Of a DNA stretch of 64,000 bases, positions 17,606 to 24,559 are shown piece by piece. Origin of the DNA: Hymenobacter lapidiphilus (lineage in GTDB: Bacteria; Bacteroidota; Bacteroidia; Cytophagales; Hymenobacteraceae). The notes beneath the pieces were generated by a model. The model saw only the letters and a program-made list of their open reading frames with translations. It had not been told where the DNA came from and ran no database searches. The position numbers were made by a program, and so were the translations under genes. Location of the stretch: contig NZ_QVLT01000010.1 of the NCBI RefSeq assembly GCF_003417065.2, positions 1 to 64,000 on the forward strand, read 5' to 3'. Within the stretch, counting starts at the first letter, position 1. Each line of letters begins with the position of its first letter.

Positions 17606-18589
17606 ATGCGGACCATCCAATTCCGGGAAGCCCTGCGTGAAGCCATGAACGAGGAAATGCGCCGCGACGAGCGCGTGTTTCTCATGGGCGAAGAAGTGGC
17701 CGAGTACAACGGCGCCTACAAAGTAAGCCAGGGAATGCTCGACGAATTCGGGCCGGAGCGCGTGGTTGATACGCCCATTGCCGAGTTGGGCTTTGCCGGT
17801 ATCGGCGTGGGCGCGGCCATCAACGGCCTGCTGCCCATCATCGAGTTCATGACTTTCAACTTCTCGTTGGTAGCCATTGATCAGGTGATTAATTCGGCCG
17901 CTAAAATCTATTCGATGTCGGGCGGGCAGTACTCCTGCCCCATCGTGTTTCGCGGGCCGACTGGCAACGCGGGCATGCTTTCGAGCCAGCACTCGCAGAA
18001 CTTCGAGAACTGGTTCGCCAACTGCCCCGGCCTGAAAGTGGTGGTTCCCTCGACGCCTTACGACGCCAAAGGCCTGCTCAAAAGCGCCATCCGCGACCCC
18101 GATCCGGTGATTTTCATGGAGTCGGAGTTGATGTACGGCGATAAGGGCGAGGTGCCCGAGGAGGAGTACCTCATCCCGATTGGCAAAGCCAACGTGGTGC
18201 GCGAAGGCACCGACGTAACCATCGTCAGCTTCGGCAAGATGATGAAAATAGCCCTCGAAGCCGCCGACCAGCTGGCCCAGGACGGCATCAAGGCCGAAGT
18301 AATCGACCTGCGCTCGGTGCGCCCCATCGACTACGACACGCTGATAGAATCGGTGAAGAAAACCAACCGCATGGTGGTGGTGGAGGAAGCCTGGCCGCTG
18401 GCCAGCATCAGCTCGGAGCTGGCCTACATGGTCCAGAACCGCGCTTTCGACTACCTCGACGCCCCTATCCGCCGCATCACCTGCATGGATGTGCCCTTGC
18501 CCTACGCTCCCACGCTCATCGAAGCCTCGCTGCCCAACGTGGAGCGCACCGTGAAGGCCGTGCGGGATGTGCTGTACGTCAAGGGTTAA
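17606..18589 (+). CDS. pdhB: Pyruvate dehydrogenase E1 component, beta subunit
   Basis: Thiamine-diphosphate-dependent decarboxylation of pyruvate, together with an alpha subunit encoded elsewhere. The 327-aa length and sequence fit: [73 protein letters not shown] (with the conserved '[11 protein letters not shown]' strand), and a C-terminal transketolase half with [13 protein letters not shown] and [13 protein letters not shown]. It carries its own promoter and a strong terminator. A branched-chain 2-oxoacid dehydrogenase beta subunit is the only serious alternative; the motifs favour pyruvate. Confidence 0.92.
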   Translation: MRTIQFREALREAMNEEMRRDERVFLMGEEVAEYNGAYKVSQGMLDEFGPERVVDTPIAELGFAGIGVGAAINGLLPIIEFMTFNFSLVAIDQVINSAAKIYSMSGGQYSCPIVFRGPTGNAGMLSSQHSQNFENWFANCPGLKVVVPSTPYDAKGLLKSAIRDPDPVIFMESELMYGDKGEVPEEEYLIPIGKANVVREGTDVTIVSFGKMMKIALEAADQLAQDGIKAEVIDLRSVRPIDYDTLIESVKKTNRMVVVEEAWPLASISSELAYMVQNRAFDYLDAPIRRITCMDVPLPYAPTLIEASLPNVERTVKAVRDVLYVKG

Positions 18590-18657
18590 CCAATCACAGA
18601 TTTGCGCTGATTTTCCACTGATCCGCTGGTATGCGGTAAGTCGGCTTCGTTGAAAAC

Positions 18658-18686
18658 AAAAAGGCCCGCCTGGCGCGGGCCTTTTT
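18658..18686 (+). terminator. Intrinsic terminator after pdhB
   Basis: AAGGCCCGC, loop CTGG, then CGCGGGCC and TTTTT: a 9-bp G+C stem followed by a T-run, with an A-run before it so it may work in both directions. Confidence 0.8.
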
Positions 18687-18789
18687 ACGTGGTGCCTTTC
18701 GGGCAGGCCGCACGACCAGACGGACGGGTTTTTGCGTACCTTTTCTCGCAGGCATCCAACTTTGCCCAATCTCTCCTACTTTTCTCCGC

Positions 18790-19344
18790 ATGAACCACCG
18801 TCTGCATCTTCGCCTCGAACACCTGGAGCGCGCCACCAACCACCTGCTGGCTACCGTGGAGGCCATGGGCGAGCGGGCCACCGTTGCGCCGGGGCCAGAG
18901 CAGTGGTCGGCCGCGCAGGTAGTACAACACCTGCTGGTAGCCGAAACCGGCGTCGGGCAGTACATCGAAAAGAAGCTGCGCGAAGCCGATAAGCTTCAGC
19001 AGACGGGCGTGGTGGGCTTCCTGAAGTCGCGGCTGCTGCGCCTGGCGCTGCGGCTGCCGGGGCTGCGCTTTAAAGTGCCGCGCTACCTGGCCGAGCTCAC
19101 GCCCGCCGAGGTACCCACGCTGCCCGAGCTGCGCACCCAGTGGGACGCCACCCGCCGCCACCTCGAACGCCTGCTCAACGAGTACCCCGGCAAGCTGCTG
19201 AGCCGAGCCATCTTCAAGCATCCCCGCTCGGGCATGCTCACCATTCACCAAACCCTCGATTTCATGCTCGACCACGTGCTGCACCACCAGAAGCAGGTGG
19301 AGCGCATTGCGGCAGCAGTCAATAAGCTAGAAGTCAGAAGCTAG
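18790..19344 (+). CDS. DinB-family (DinB_2 fold) protein
   Basis: Four-helix-bundle protein of the DinB/YfiT superfamily, in which three histidines bind a metal and which often act as thiol-dependent transferases. The 184-aa sequence shows the early WSAAQVVQHLLVAE motif (first His), and a C-terminal FMLDHVLHHQKQ motif with further His ligands. Substrate unknown. The last few residues (KLEVRS) are encoded by a short repeat pair GCTAGAAGTCAGAAGCTAG that continues into the gap. It is convergent with the thioesterase gene. Confidence 0.8.
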   Translation: MNHRLHLRLEHLERATNHLLATVEAMGERATVAPGPEQWSAAQVVQHLLVAETGVGQYIEKKLREADKLQQTGVVGFLKSRLLRLALRLPGLRFKVPRYLAELTPAEVPTLPELRTQWDATRRHLERLLNEYPGKLLSRAIFKHPRSGMLTIHQTLDFMLDHVLHHQKQVERIAAAVNKLEVRS

Positions 19345-19400
19345 AACACTTAATTGCCGTCTTTCAGGCAGTTCAGTATTATAGCTCCTGACTTCTAGCT
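19325..19400. repeat. Short inverted repeat at the dinB-like gene end
   Basis: Arms 19325-19343 (AGCTAGAAGTCAGAAGCTA) and 19382-19400 are reverse complements with one or two mismatches. The left arm is the end of the DinB-like coding sequence, and the right arm lies before the thioesterase stop. Confidence 0.7.
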
Positions 19401-19406
19401 CCTCCA

Positions 19407-19835
19407 TTACAAATCCCGGTACGACTCGTGACGGGGCAGTTCGGTCATGAGGGCGGCAATTTCGGGTGGCGGGGTGGTGAGCTTGCGCGTGCGCAGGTCG
19501 AGCCACGCGCCTTCGACGCTGACGGTGGCGGCGGGGCGGCCGTCGGGCTTATAGAGCGTATGCACGATGTTCCAACGGGAGCCGTCGGCGTTCAGGCCCG
19601 ACAGCTCGCCGCCCACGCGCAGCGGCTCGTTGATGTGCAGCTCTTTCAGAAAGCGGGTATCCTCACGGAACAGGATAGGCCCGAGGCCCGCCTTAGCGAA
19701 GTAGGGCAGCGTGAAGCCGCTGGCCGCCAGAAACTCGATGCGGTGCTGGGCGGCGTAGTCATTGTAAGCCGAGTGGCGCATGTGGCCATTGGGGTCCATG
19801 TCGGCCCAGCGTACGATGTAGGTGCGTTCGAACAT
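19407..19835 (-). CDS. Acyl-CoA thioesterase (hotdog fold, 4HBT-type)
   Basis: A 142-aa single hotdog domain. The start MFERTYIVRWADMDPNGHM has the Asp-Met-Asp-x-x-Gly-His-Met pattern of the 4-hydroxybenzoyl-CoA thioesterase group, whose Asp is catalytic. The remaining strands (RFLKELHINEPLRVGGEL, WNIVHTLYKPDG) fit. Substrate not predictable; likely a fatty acyl or aromatic acyl-CoA. Minus strand, upstream of a methyltransferase on the same strand but separated by about 90 bp containing AGCTTTTAGCTGA repeats. Confidence 0.82.
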   Translation of the reverse strand: MFERTYIVRWADMDPNGHMRHSAYNDYAAQHRIEFLAASGFTLPYFAKAGLGPILFREDTRFLKELHINEPLRVGGELSGLNADGSRWNIVHTLYKPDGRPAATVSVEGAWLDLRTRKLTTPPPEIAALMTELPRHESYRDL

Positions 19836-19847
19836 TGATTTTGAGCT

Positions 19848-19912
19848 TTTAGCTGACCGAGGTCAGCTTTTTATTGATTGAATTGGAAACGTAGGCTATT
19901 AGCTAACGAGGC
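19848..19912. repeat. AGCTATTAGCT-type repeats between thioesterase and methyltransferase
   Basis: AGCTTTTAGCTGACC facing GGTCAGCTTTTTATTG, and then GGCTATTAGCTAAC: members of the same short family as 1625-1754. Confidence 0.55.
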
Positions 19913-19922
19913 GGTATACAGC

Positions 19923-20657
19923 TTACATCAGGGAGAGGCGCACCAAGTACTGTTGCTGCTCGTCTTCCTCCAGAAACTCGACTTCGTAGCCGGCGGAGGT
20001 AGCACAATCCTGAAGCAGGCTGGGGTCAGCGAAAATCCAGCTGAACTCGGCCCCCTGCTCGGTGCCGTATTGCATCGAGTAGGTTACCTCGCCGTAATAG
20101 GGGCCGTTGAGGTTGAACACCAGCGCCCCGTCCTCGTCTTCGTAGAGGTAGCTGATATCGGAAGAAGTGGCCAGAATCTGGCCGCCGGGGTTGAGCAGGC
20201 TTTTGGCGTGCTGCAGGAACTTCTCCAGCCCTTCGAGCGTGCCTACCAAACCCACGCCGTTCATAAGCATGAGCACCGTGTCGAATTTTTCGCCCTGGGC
20301 CAGAGCCGGGTCGAACAGGTCGTGGCAGGCTACCTCGCGTACGCCGCGCTGCTCCATTACGGCCACCGCGCCGGGCGAAATATCTATAGCCTTCACGACG
20401 AACCCGCGTGTCTGGAGCTCCAAGGCGTGGCAGCCAGCGCCGGCCCCGAGGTCGAGCACCCGGCCCTGGCACTGCTCCAGAGCGGTGCGCTCCAGATCGG
20501 GCATTTCCCAAAGTGAGCGAAAAAAGTAGGCGGCCGGCAGCACTTCCTCATCGGTTACAGAGCTGTGCACGGCCAATGTGGCGCTTAGCTGGCCCTGCTG
20601 GTAGGCCTGTAGCGCGTGGCCCAGGGGGTCGGGGGCCGTAGTTTCGGGAGTTGACAT
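19923..20657 (-). CDS. Class I SAM-dependent methyltransferase
   Basis: A 244-aa methyltransferase. Motif I VLDLGAGAGCHALEL binds S-adenosylmethionine, followed by FVVKAIDISPGAVAVM (acidic ribose-binding residue), a motif VLMLMNGVGLVG and LLNPGGQILATSSDISYLYED. Fold is Rossmann-like of the Methyltransf_25/11 group; substrate unknown. Start chosen at ATG 20657, with a perfect TATCTTTG box ending five bases upstream, so the mRNA is probably leaderless. The longer in-frame Met at 20759 would overlap the promoter. Confidence 0.82.
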   Translation of the reverse strand: MSTPETTAPDPLGHALQAYQQGQLSATLAVHSSVTDEEVLPAAYFFRSLWEMPDLERTALEQCQGRVLDLGAGAGCHALELQTRGFVVKAIDISPGAVAVMEQRGVREVACHDLFDPALAQGEKFDTVLMLMNGVGLVGTLEGLEKFLQHAKSLLNPGGQILATSSDISYLYEDEDGALVFNLNGPYYGEVTYSMQYGTEQGAEFSWIFADPSLLQDCATSAGYEVEFLEEDEQQQYLVRLSLM

Positions 20658-20661
20658 GGTG

Positions 20662-20669
20662 CAAAGATA
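20662..20669 (-). promoter_or_regulatory. -7 element immediately before the methyltransferase start
   Basis: On the minus strand TATCTTTG is followed by CACC and ATG. Since start points lie a few bases after this element in Bacteroidota, transcription should begin at or beside the A of ATG (leaderless). Confidence 0.5.
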
Positions 20670-20718
20670 GGCGGGGCGGGAAGTAGGAGCGAAAAAGCAA
20701 AACGGCCCGGGCCCGGTT

Positions 20719-20952
20719 ATGCCAGCTGAGCCGCCCTTCGCCCCCGCCCGTACAGCCACTTTATCCTTTACACGCTTCGCCTTGACTTCTCACAGTAAAG
20801 CCAACCTGCCCACCAAGCTCTGCCTCACCTGCGGCCGGCCCTTTGCCTACCGCAAGAAGTGGCGCAACTGCTGGGACGAGGTAAAATACTGCGGCGAAAA
20901 ATGCCAGCGCAACCGCCCCAAATCGGAATTACCCGCCTCTGCTCAGGCGTAG
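20719..20952 (+). CDS. DUF2256 family zinc-ribbon-like small protein
   Basis: Contains the family signature LPTKLCLTCGRPFAYRKKW, then WDEVKYCGEKCQRNR: four cysteines in two CxxC pairs, likely binding zinc. Function unknown, sometimes near cryptochrome/photolyase genes. Family members begin a few residues before LPTK, so the real start could be TTG 20782 (LTSHSKANLPTK) rather than ATG 20719. It lies 60 bp from the divergent methyltransferase. Confidence 0.75.
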   Translation: MPAEPPFAPARTATLSFTRFALTSHSKANLPTKLCLTCGRPFAYRKKWRNCWDEVKYCGEKCQRNRPKSELPASAQA

Positions 20953-21022
20953 TCAACGTATCCTTGCGGCCGCGTTCTGCGTTCAAACAGGTACTCTTCC
21001 CCAACTATAACCCCTCTGCCGC

Positions 21023-21400
21023 ATGGCCAGCAACCTCGATTACCTTGCTCCCGAACTCAAGCCGCTCGAAGAAAAACTACAAGCTTATTTGGCAGCCGAG
21101 AAAGAGCTGACGCAGGCCGAAATTGCCGCCACCAGCCTCACCCAAAGCCCCCTACCGGCCCCAAATGCAGAGTTGGGCCAGCGCCCGGCGCCCGGCAGCT
21201 TCCCGGAGCCAGCCGACGAGGCGGCCAGCGAGTTGCAGAACCTGCGCGACGATTTAACTGCCCAGCGCCAGGAAATTATCGACCTGTTGCCTGTGCGCGA
21301 CGAGTGGGTGAAAGTAAACCTGGGCTACGGCCCTAGCCGCGTTGGGGCTTTCGGCGTGCCGGCTCCCGGCACCGGCTACGAGTTGCGAGTAGTTATCTAG
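21023..21400 (+). CDS. Unknown protein with coiled-coil-like segments
   Basis: A 125-aa acidic protein. Residues 1-40 (APELKPLEEKLQAYLAAEKE) and 65-95 (ASELQNLRDDLTAQRQEIID) look helical and amphipathic, joined by a Pro-rich linker; the end is a short beta-like VGAFGVPAPGTGYELRVV. No family recognised. Composition is like neighbouring chromosome. Last gene before the integrated element. Confidence 0.6.
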   Translation: MASNLDYLAPELKPLEEKLQAYLAAEKELTQAEIAATSLTQSPLPAPNAELGQRPAPGSFPEPADEAASELQNLRDDLTAQRQEIIDLLPVRDEWVKVNLGYGPSRVGAFGVPAPGTGYELRVVI

Positions 21401-21447
21401 CAAAAGGGCCCGGGCAGGCAGGCGCTCTGCCTCCTCGAAACGTTAAC

Positions 21448-21492
21448 AGCGCCGGCAACCCGGGGGCCTCAGCCCTGGCGGTTGCCGGCGCT
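21448..21492. terminator. Strong G+C hairpin after the 125-aa gene
   Basis: AGCGCCGGCAAC (21448-21459) pairs with GTTGCCGGCGCT (21481-21492); the enclosed CCGGGGGCC/GCCCTGG also pairs. No T-run. Confidence 0.6.
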
Positions 21493-21570
21493 GCTGCGTT
21501 CGGGCCGAACTGGCCATTATGCAGTCGTAACAAGCATATCCCGGGAATGTCAGGGCTGATGGAAATAAAA

Positions 21571-21600
21571 AAGGCTCCGGTAGCACCGGAGCCCTTTTCC
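21571..21600. terminator. Bidirectional terminator-like hairpin at the left element end
   Basis: ATAAAAAA then GGCTCCGG TAGC ACCGGAGCC and CTTTTCC: a 9-bp stem with an A-run before and T's after. On the minus strand it is followed by seven T's. Its right end merges with the 17-bp direct repeat. Confidence 0.75.
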
Positions 21601-21610
21601 ACAACCAAAA
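21594..21610 (+). other. Candidate attL core (17-bp direct repeat)
   Basis: CTTTTCCACAACCAAAA, identical to 28673-28689; directly after a hairpin stem. Confidence 0.7.
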
Positions 21611-21672
21611 GCCATAACGAAATATTATAGCCCTTTCAATGCAATAGAGGCACTTTTTAAAAGTTAAATGTG

Positions 21673-21693
21673 AGTGAGTTGTTAGTGAGTTGT
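21673..21693. other. Candidate integrase arm-type sites, left end
   Basis: AGTGAGTTGT occurs twice in direct orientation (21673-21682 and 21684-21693, 11-bp period), about 65 bp inside the left core. GTTAGTGAGT recurs at 28587-28596 and, inverted with one change (GTCAGTGAGT), at 28626-28635, near the right core. Confidence 0.4.
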
Positions 21694-21710
21694 GTTAGTA
21701 GTTATCTTTG
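21678..21710 (+). promoter_or_regulatory. Promoter of the integrase gene
   Basis: GTTG (21678-21681), 21 nt, then TATCTTTG (21703-21710), a full -7 match 37 bp before ATG 21748. It overlaps the candidate arm sites, so integrase binding could repress its own gene. Confidence 0.5.
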
Positions 21711-21747
21711 TGTACTTGCAACGGGGCAAGCCTCTTATAATACTAAA

Positions 21748-23178
21748 ATGGCATCTATTGCATTCAGAATTGACACTGTGAACAAGCGGAAAGCTGAACA
21801 GCCTGTCATGGTTCGCTACTCTCACAACAAAACCAGCTTTGTACTCAGTACGGAAGTATCAGTACTGCCTAGTCAGTTCAAAAATGGAAAGATTGTAAAC
21901 CATGATAATGCTACTGGACTGAACAGAAAGTTAAGTTTAGTAAATGACCGTATAGAGTACGCCCTAGATAATGTTACTAAACAGAAAGTTGAACCATTAG
22001 CTCCATTAGTAAAAGAAGAGTATAAAAGATTATTAAATTCTATTGCTGCTATTGAATCAGTAGGCGGTAAAGAGGGTATAGATAAAGTATACGATATTAT
22101 TGAGTTATCAGATATTGAGGAATTAGAGAATAATATATTAGAACACCGTTCCGCAATAACAATATTAGAATCACAAATAGAAGTAATAAAGCGAAAGCGT
22201 AACGAATGGGTATCAGACCTGCTATCTGAATATGTTAAGGAACATCCTTTGCGTAAAGGCAAAACCTTATCAGTCTCAACTATTCGTATTTTCAAATCAA
22301 TTTCAAATCTGTTAATAAAGTTCAATCCTGAATTAAAGATTACGGAAGTTACGGATAAGACTTTATATCAGTTTCAGGATTTCATGATTAGCGAAGGAAA
22401 AGTAAATGGCACTATTGAGAAGTACATAGGAAAGATAAAAGAAGTGTTAAACTACCAGAAAGACCGTTTAACACTTACTAACTATTATAAAGATTATTCC
22501 TTTGAATTAGAAAGTAAAGAAGATAACATTATAGCGTTAGAAGAATCAGATATTAAATCATTGTTAGAATTAAAATTTAATGTTGGTAGAAACCTAGATA
22601 AACCATCTTATGAAAAAACTAGGGATATGTTTGTTCTCATGTGTTCTACGGGCTTGCGTTTTGTAGATATTGCGTTAACTCCTGACAAAATTAAAAACAA
22701 TCAGATAGTATTGACCCCCATTAAAACCAGAAAAAAGAATATCAAAGTATTTATTCCTCTGAATCCTATATCAAAAGCAATACTCAAAAAGTATGATTAC
22801 AATATACCTAAAATGCAAGATAATTACTTCACTGAAAACCTAGCAATTATTGCCCAGCGTGTTCCTGCCTTACATAGAAAAGAAGTTGTAACTAATATTT
22901 CAGGTTCAACAATTACTGCGAAAGAGTTTGACAAAGATGGAAATCCCGTTGCCCAACCTATTTATAAATTAATGAAATCACATAGTGGTCGGCGTACATT
23001 CATTAATATTTGTATTGACTATAATGTTAAACCTATAACCATAATGGGAATGTCCGGACACACTGATATTGCCCAGCTTAATACTTATGCTGACACACGT
23101 AGGGAGTTACGGCAACGTGAGGGTAAACGAGAAGTGTTAAACCTGTTAGACTTACCGGCAAGTATTGAGGGTGTTTAA
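21748..23178 (+). CDS. Tyrosine recombinase (site-specific integrase)
   Basis: Catalyses integration and excision between att sites. The 476-aa protein has an N-terminal arm-binding-like region (MASIAFRIDTVNKRKAEQ), a long helical linker, a SAM-like core-binding domain (about 165-270) and a catalytic domain with all key residues: Arg in CSTGLRFVDIAL, His-x-x-Arg in KSHSGRRTFI, His in MSGHTDIAQL and the nucleophile Tyr in NTYADTRRE. This is the Bacteroidota phage_int_SAM_5-type. ATG 21748 is chosen over an upstream GTG because it follows the promoter and fits the family start. It is the only long plus-strand gene in the element. Confidence 0.93.
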   Translation: MASIAFRIDTVNKRKAEQPVMVRYSHNKTSFVLSTEVSVLPSQFKNGKIVNHDNATGLNRKLSLVNDRIEYALDNVTKQKVEPLAPLVKEEYKRLLNSIAAIESVGGKEGIDKVYDIIELSDIEELENNILEHRSAITILESQIEVIKRKRNEWVSDLLSEYVKEHPLRKGKTLSVSTIRIFKSISNLLIKFNPELKITEVTDKTLYQFQDFMISEGKVNGTIEKYIGKIKEVLNYQKDRLTLTNYYKDYSFELESKEDNIIALEESDIKSLLELKFNVGRNLDKPSYEKTRDMFVLMCSTGLRFVDIALTPDKIKNNQIVLTPIKTRKKNIKVFIPLNPISKAILKKYDYNIPKMQDNYFTENLAIIAQRVPALHRKEVVTNISGSTITAKEFDKDGNPVAQPIYKLMKSHSGRRTFINICIDYNVKPITIMGMSGHTDIAQLNTYADTRRELRQREGKREVLNLLDLPASIEGV

Positions 23179-23232
23179 CTTGTAAAGGCACCACTACGGG
23201 CACCAATACCCTCAAGCCTAACCCATACTACA

Positions 23233-23262
23233 AAGCCCCGCTAGCATTCGTTAGCGGGGCTT
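23233..23262 (+). terminator. Terminator-like hairpin after the integrase
   Basis: AAGCCCCGCTA pairs with TAGCGGGGCTT around a loop GCATTCGT, then TATTCG. Lies between convergent integrase and 121-aa genes, so may serve both. A related hairpin is at 28280-28312. Confidence 0.75.
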
Positions 23263-23270
23263 ATTCGTGT

Positions 23271-23636
23271 TTATACGTTTGGTGTTGGGTCTGTCGGGTC
23301 TGGTCCCCATCCATAATTATCAAATATCTTATTCATCTTATCAACTTTTATAATTTTCTTGGCTTCCATTAAATCTTCTAACTGAAATTCGTTTCTTGCG
23401 TTAGCGTGTTTTGTCAATAAATCATACTCCGATTTATGTAAGAAAAAGAATTGCGAGGATGAATTAACGTAAAATACGTAAGCATAATCAATATGAGTTT
23501 GAAAATCAGTTTTAAATAATTCTATCTTGATATTTTCTATTGGCTGTTGAATATTTATTGGTTGTTGACTGGTTTGATTGATAATATGGTTTAACAGTTC
23601 AATTTCTGTTTTCGGTGGTGTTGTAGGTATTGGCAT
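23271..23636 (-). CDS. Unknown element-encoded protein (121 aa)
   Basis: No family recognised. N-terminal third is Q/N/I/P-rich (QQPINIQQPIENIKIELF), the middle is aromatic with YAYVFYVNSSSQFFFLH, and the C-terminus ends in a Pro/Asp-rich tail (GWGPDPTDPTPN). Codon and base use match the A+T-rich element. First gene on the minus strand after the integrase, preceded by a short tandem repeat. Confidence 0.6.
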   Translation of the reverse strand: MPIPTTPPKTEIELLNHIINQTSQQPINIQQPIENIKIELFKTDFQTHIDYAYVFYVNSSSQFFFLHKSEYDLLTKHANARNEFQLEDLMEAKKIIKVDKMNKIFDNYGWGPDPTDPTPNV

Positions 23637-23692
23637 TATGTAAGGGTTTATATGGTGAGTTGCAAAGGTACGGTATTGCCCTGTTATAGCCT

Positions 23693-23730
23693 CTCTAAGC
23701 TACTCTAAGCTACTCTAAGGCTCTAAGGCT
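23693..23730. repeat. Short tandem repeats (iteron-like) in the element
   Basis: CTCTAAGCTA occurs twice in tandem (23693-23712), then CTCTAAGG (23713-23720) and CTCTAAGG plus CT (23721-23730). Lies between the 121-aa and 103-aa genes. Small direct repeats of this sort can bind replication or regulatory proteins, but no function is shown. Confidence 0.6.
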
Positions 23731-23886
23731 AACCTATACCCTCTCGGTACTGCTAGACGTGTGGTGAGCATGGAACAGCTAGTAAAAGGAAAAAGGCTGC
23801 TACCATTACGGCAACAACCTTTCCCGACAACAATAATCCACGCAATAGATTATCCAAAACCTAAGTATTATATATCCAAAATATAT

Positions 23887-24198
23887 TTAGTTTAAAAGAT
23901 TATCAATTTTATTACTTCGGTTAATTGAATTTCCGTAAGCAATGTACTCATCAATTGTTTTAAACTTAATGTACAATGACTTGTTGTGAAAACAATCTTT
24001 AATAACGACTTGAAAATAGTTATCAACATTCATGCCAGTCACCGTGAAATTAGAAAGTTTGTTATTAATTTTAAAAGTATCGTAAAAAGCAGTGAATACT
24101 ATTCTAGTTTCATTGCCTTCACTATGTTCAATCCAGAAATCATTCTTTGATTTGAACTTGAATTTATAAACTTGCTCTGCGTTCTTTATTGGTGTCAT
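23887..24198 (-). CDS. Unknown element protein, paralogue-like (103 aa)
   Basis: No family recognised. It begins MTPIKNAEQVYKFKFKSKND and ends NRSNKIDNLLN. The next gene upstream starts MTP and ends NDKIDNLLK, and the DNA at both 3' ends is almost the same (TTTAAAAGATTATCAATTTTAT on the plus strand, in two parts), so the pair share ends with different middles. Mostly beta-like and aromatic-rich. The gap to the next gene is 11 bp, so probably one operon with the polymerase-like gene. Confidence 0.6.
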   Translation of the reverse strand: MTPIKNAEQVYKFKFKSKNDFWIEHSEGNETRIVFTAFYDTFKINNKLSNFTVTGMNVDNYFQVVIKDCFHNKSLYIKFKTIDEYIAYGNSINRSNKIDNLLN

Positions 24199-24209
24199 GT
24201 TAGTTTTGG

Positions 24210-24548
24210 TTATTTTAAAAGATTATCAATTTTATCATTGCGTTCTATTGCTTTGAGAAATGTTTTCCAGGTCTTGTATAAGCTAAGTATTTGAAAATAT
24301 AACTCACCATTATATCCATCAATTACACCATTAATATTTTTACAAATCCACTGCTTAAACTCAGTTGGTAAAGTAGGAGTTGACAGAAAGATATAACCGT
24401 TAGCATCTTCACCTTGAAAAGTATAGGACGTTCTGTTACGACCTACTTTGTCTTTATATTCTGACTTAGATAGAGTGAAGTAATGAAAGTCTATTATTTC
24501 TTTCCATTCAATTATCCATTTATTAAAATTATAAATTTGTGGTGTCAT
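24210..24548 (-). CDS. Unknown element protein, paralogue-like (112 aa)
   Basis: Starts MTPQIYNFNKWIIEWKEIID and ends RNDKIDNLLK, sharing the last seven residues and the MTP start with its downstream neighbour. The middle (YTFQGEDANGYIFLSTPTL) is different. Lies 11 bp downstream of the polymerase-like gene and 11 bp upstream of the 103-aa gene, all on the minus strand. No family recognised; could be an accessory or exclusion protein, but this is speculation. Confidence 0.6.
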   Translation of the reverse strand: MTPQIYNFNKWIIEWKEIIDFHYFTLSKSEYKDKVGRNRTSYTFQGEDANGYIFLSTPTLPTEFKQWICKNINGVIDGYNGELYFQILSLYKTWKTFLKAIERNDKIDNLLK

Positions 24549-24559
24549 GATATTGGTTA

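Noticed and set aside
23693..23730. Tandem CTCTAAG repeats as a CRISPR array
   Set aside because: Units are 8-10 bp with no spacers, and there are no cas genes.
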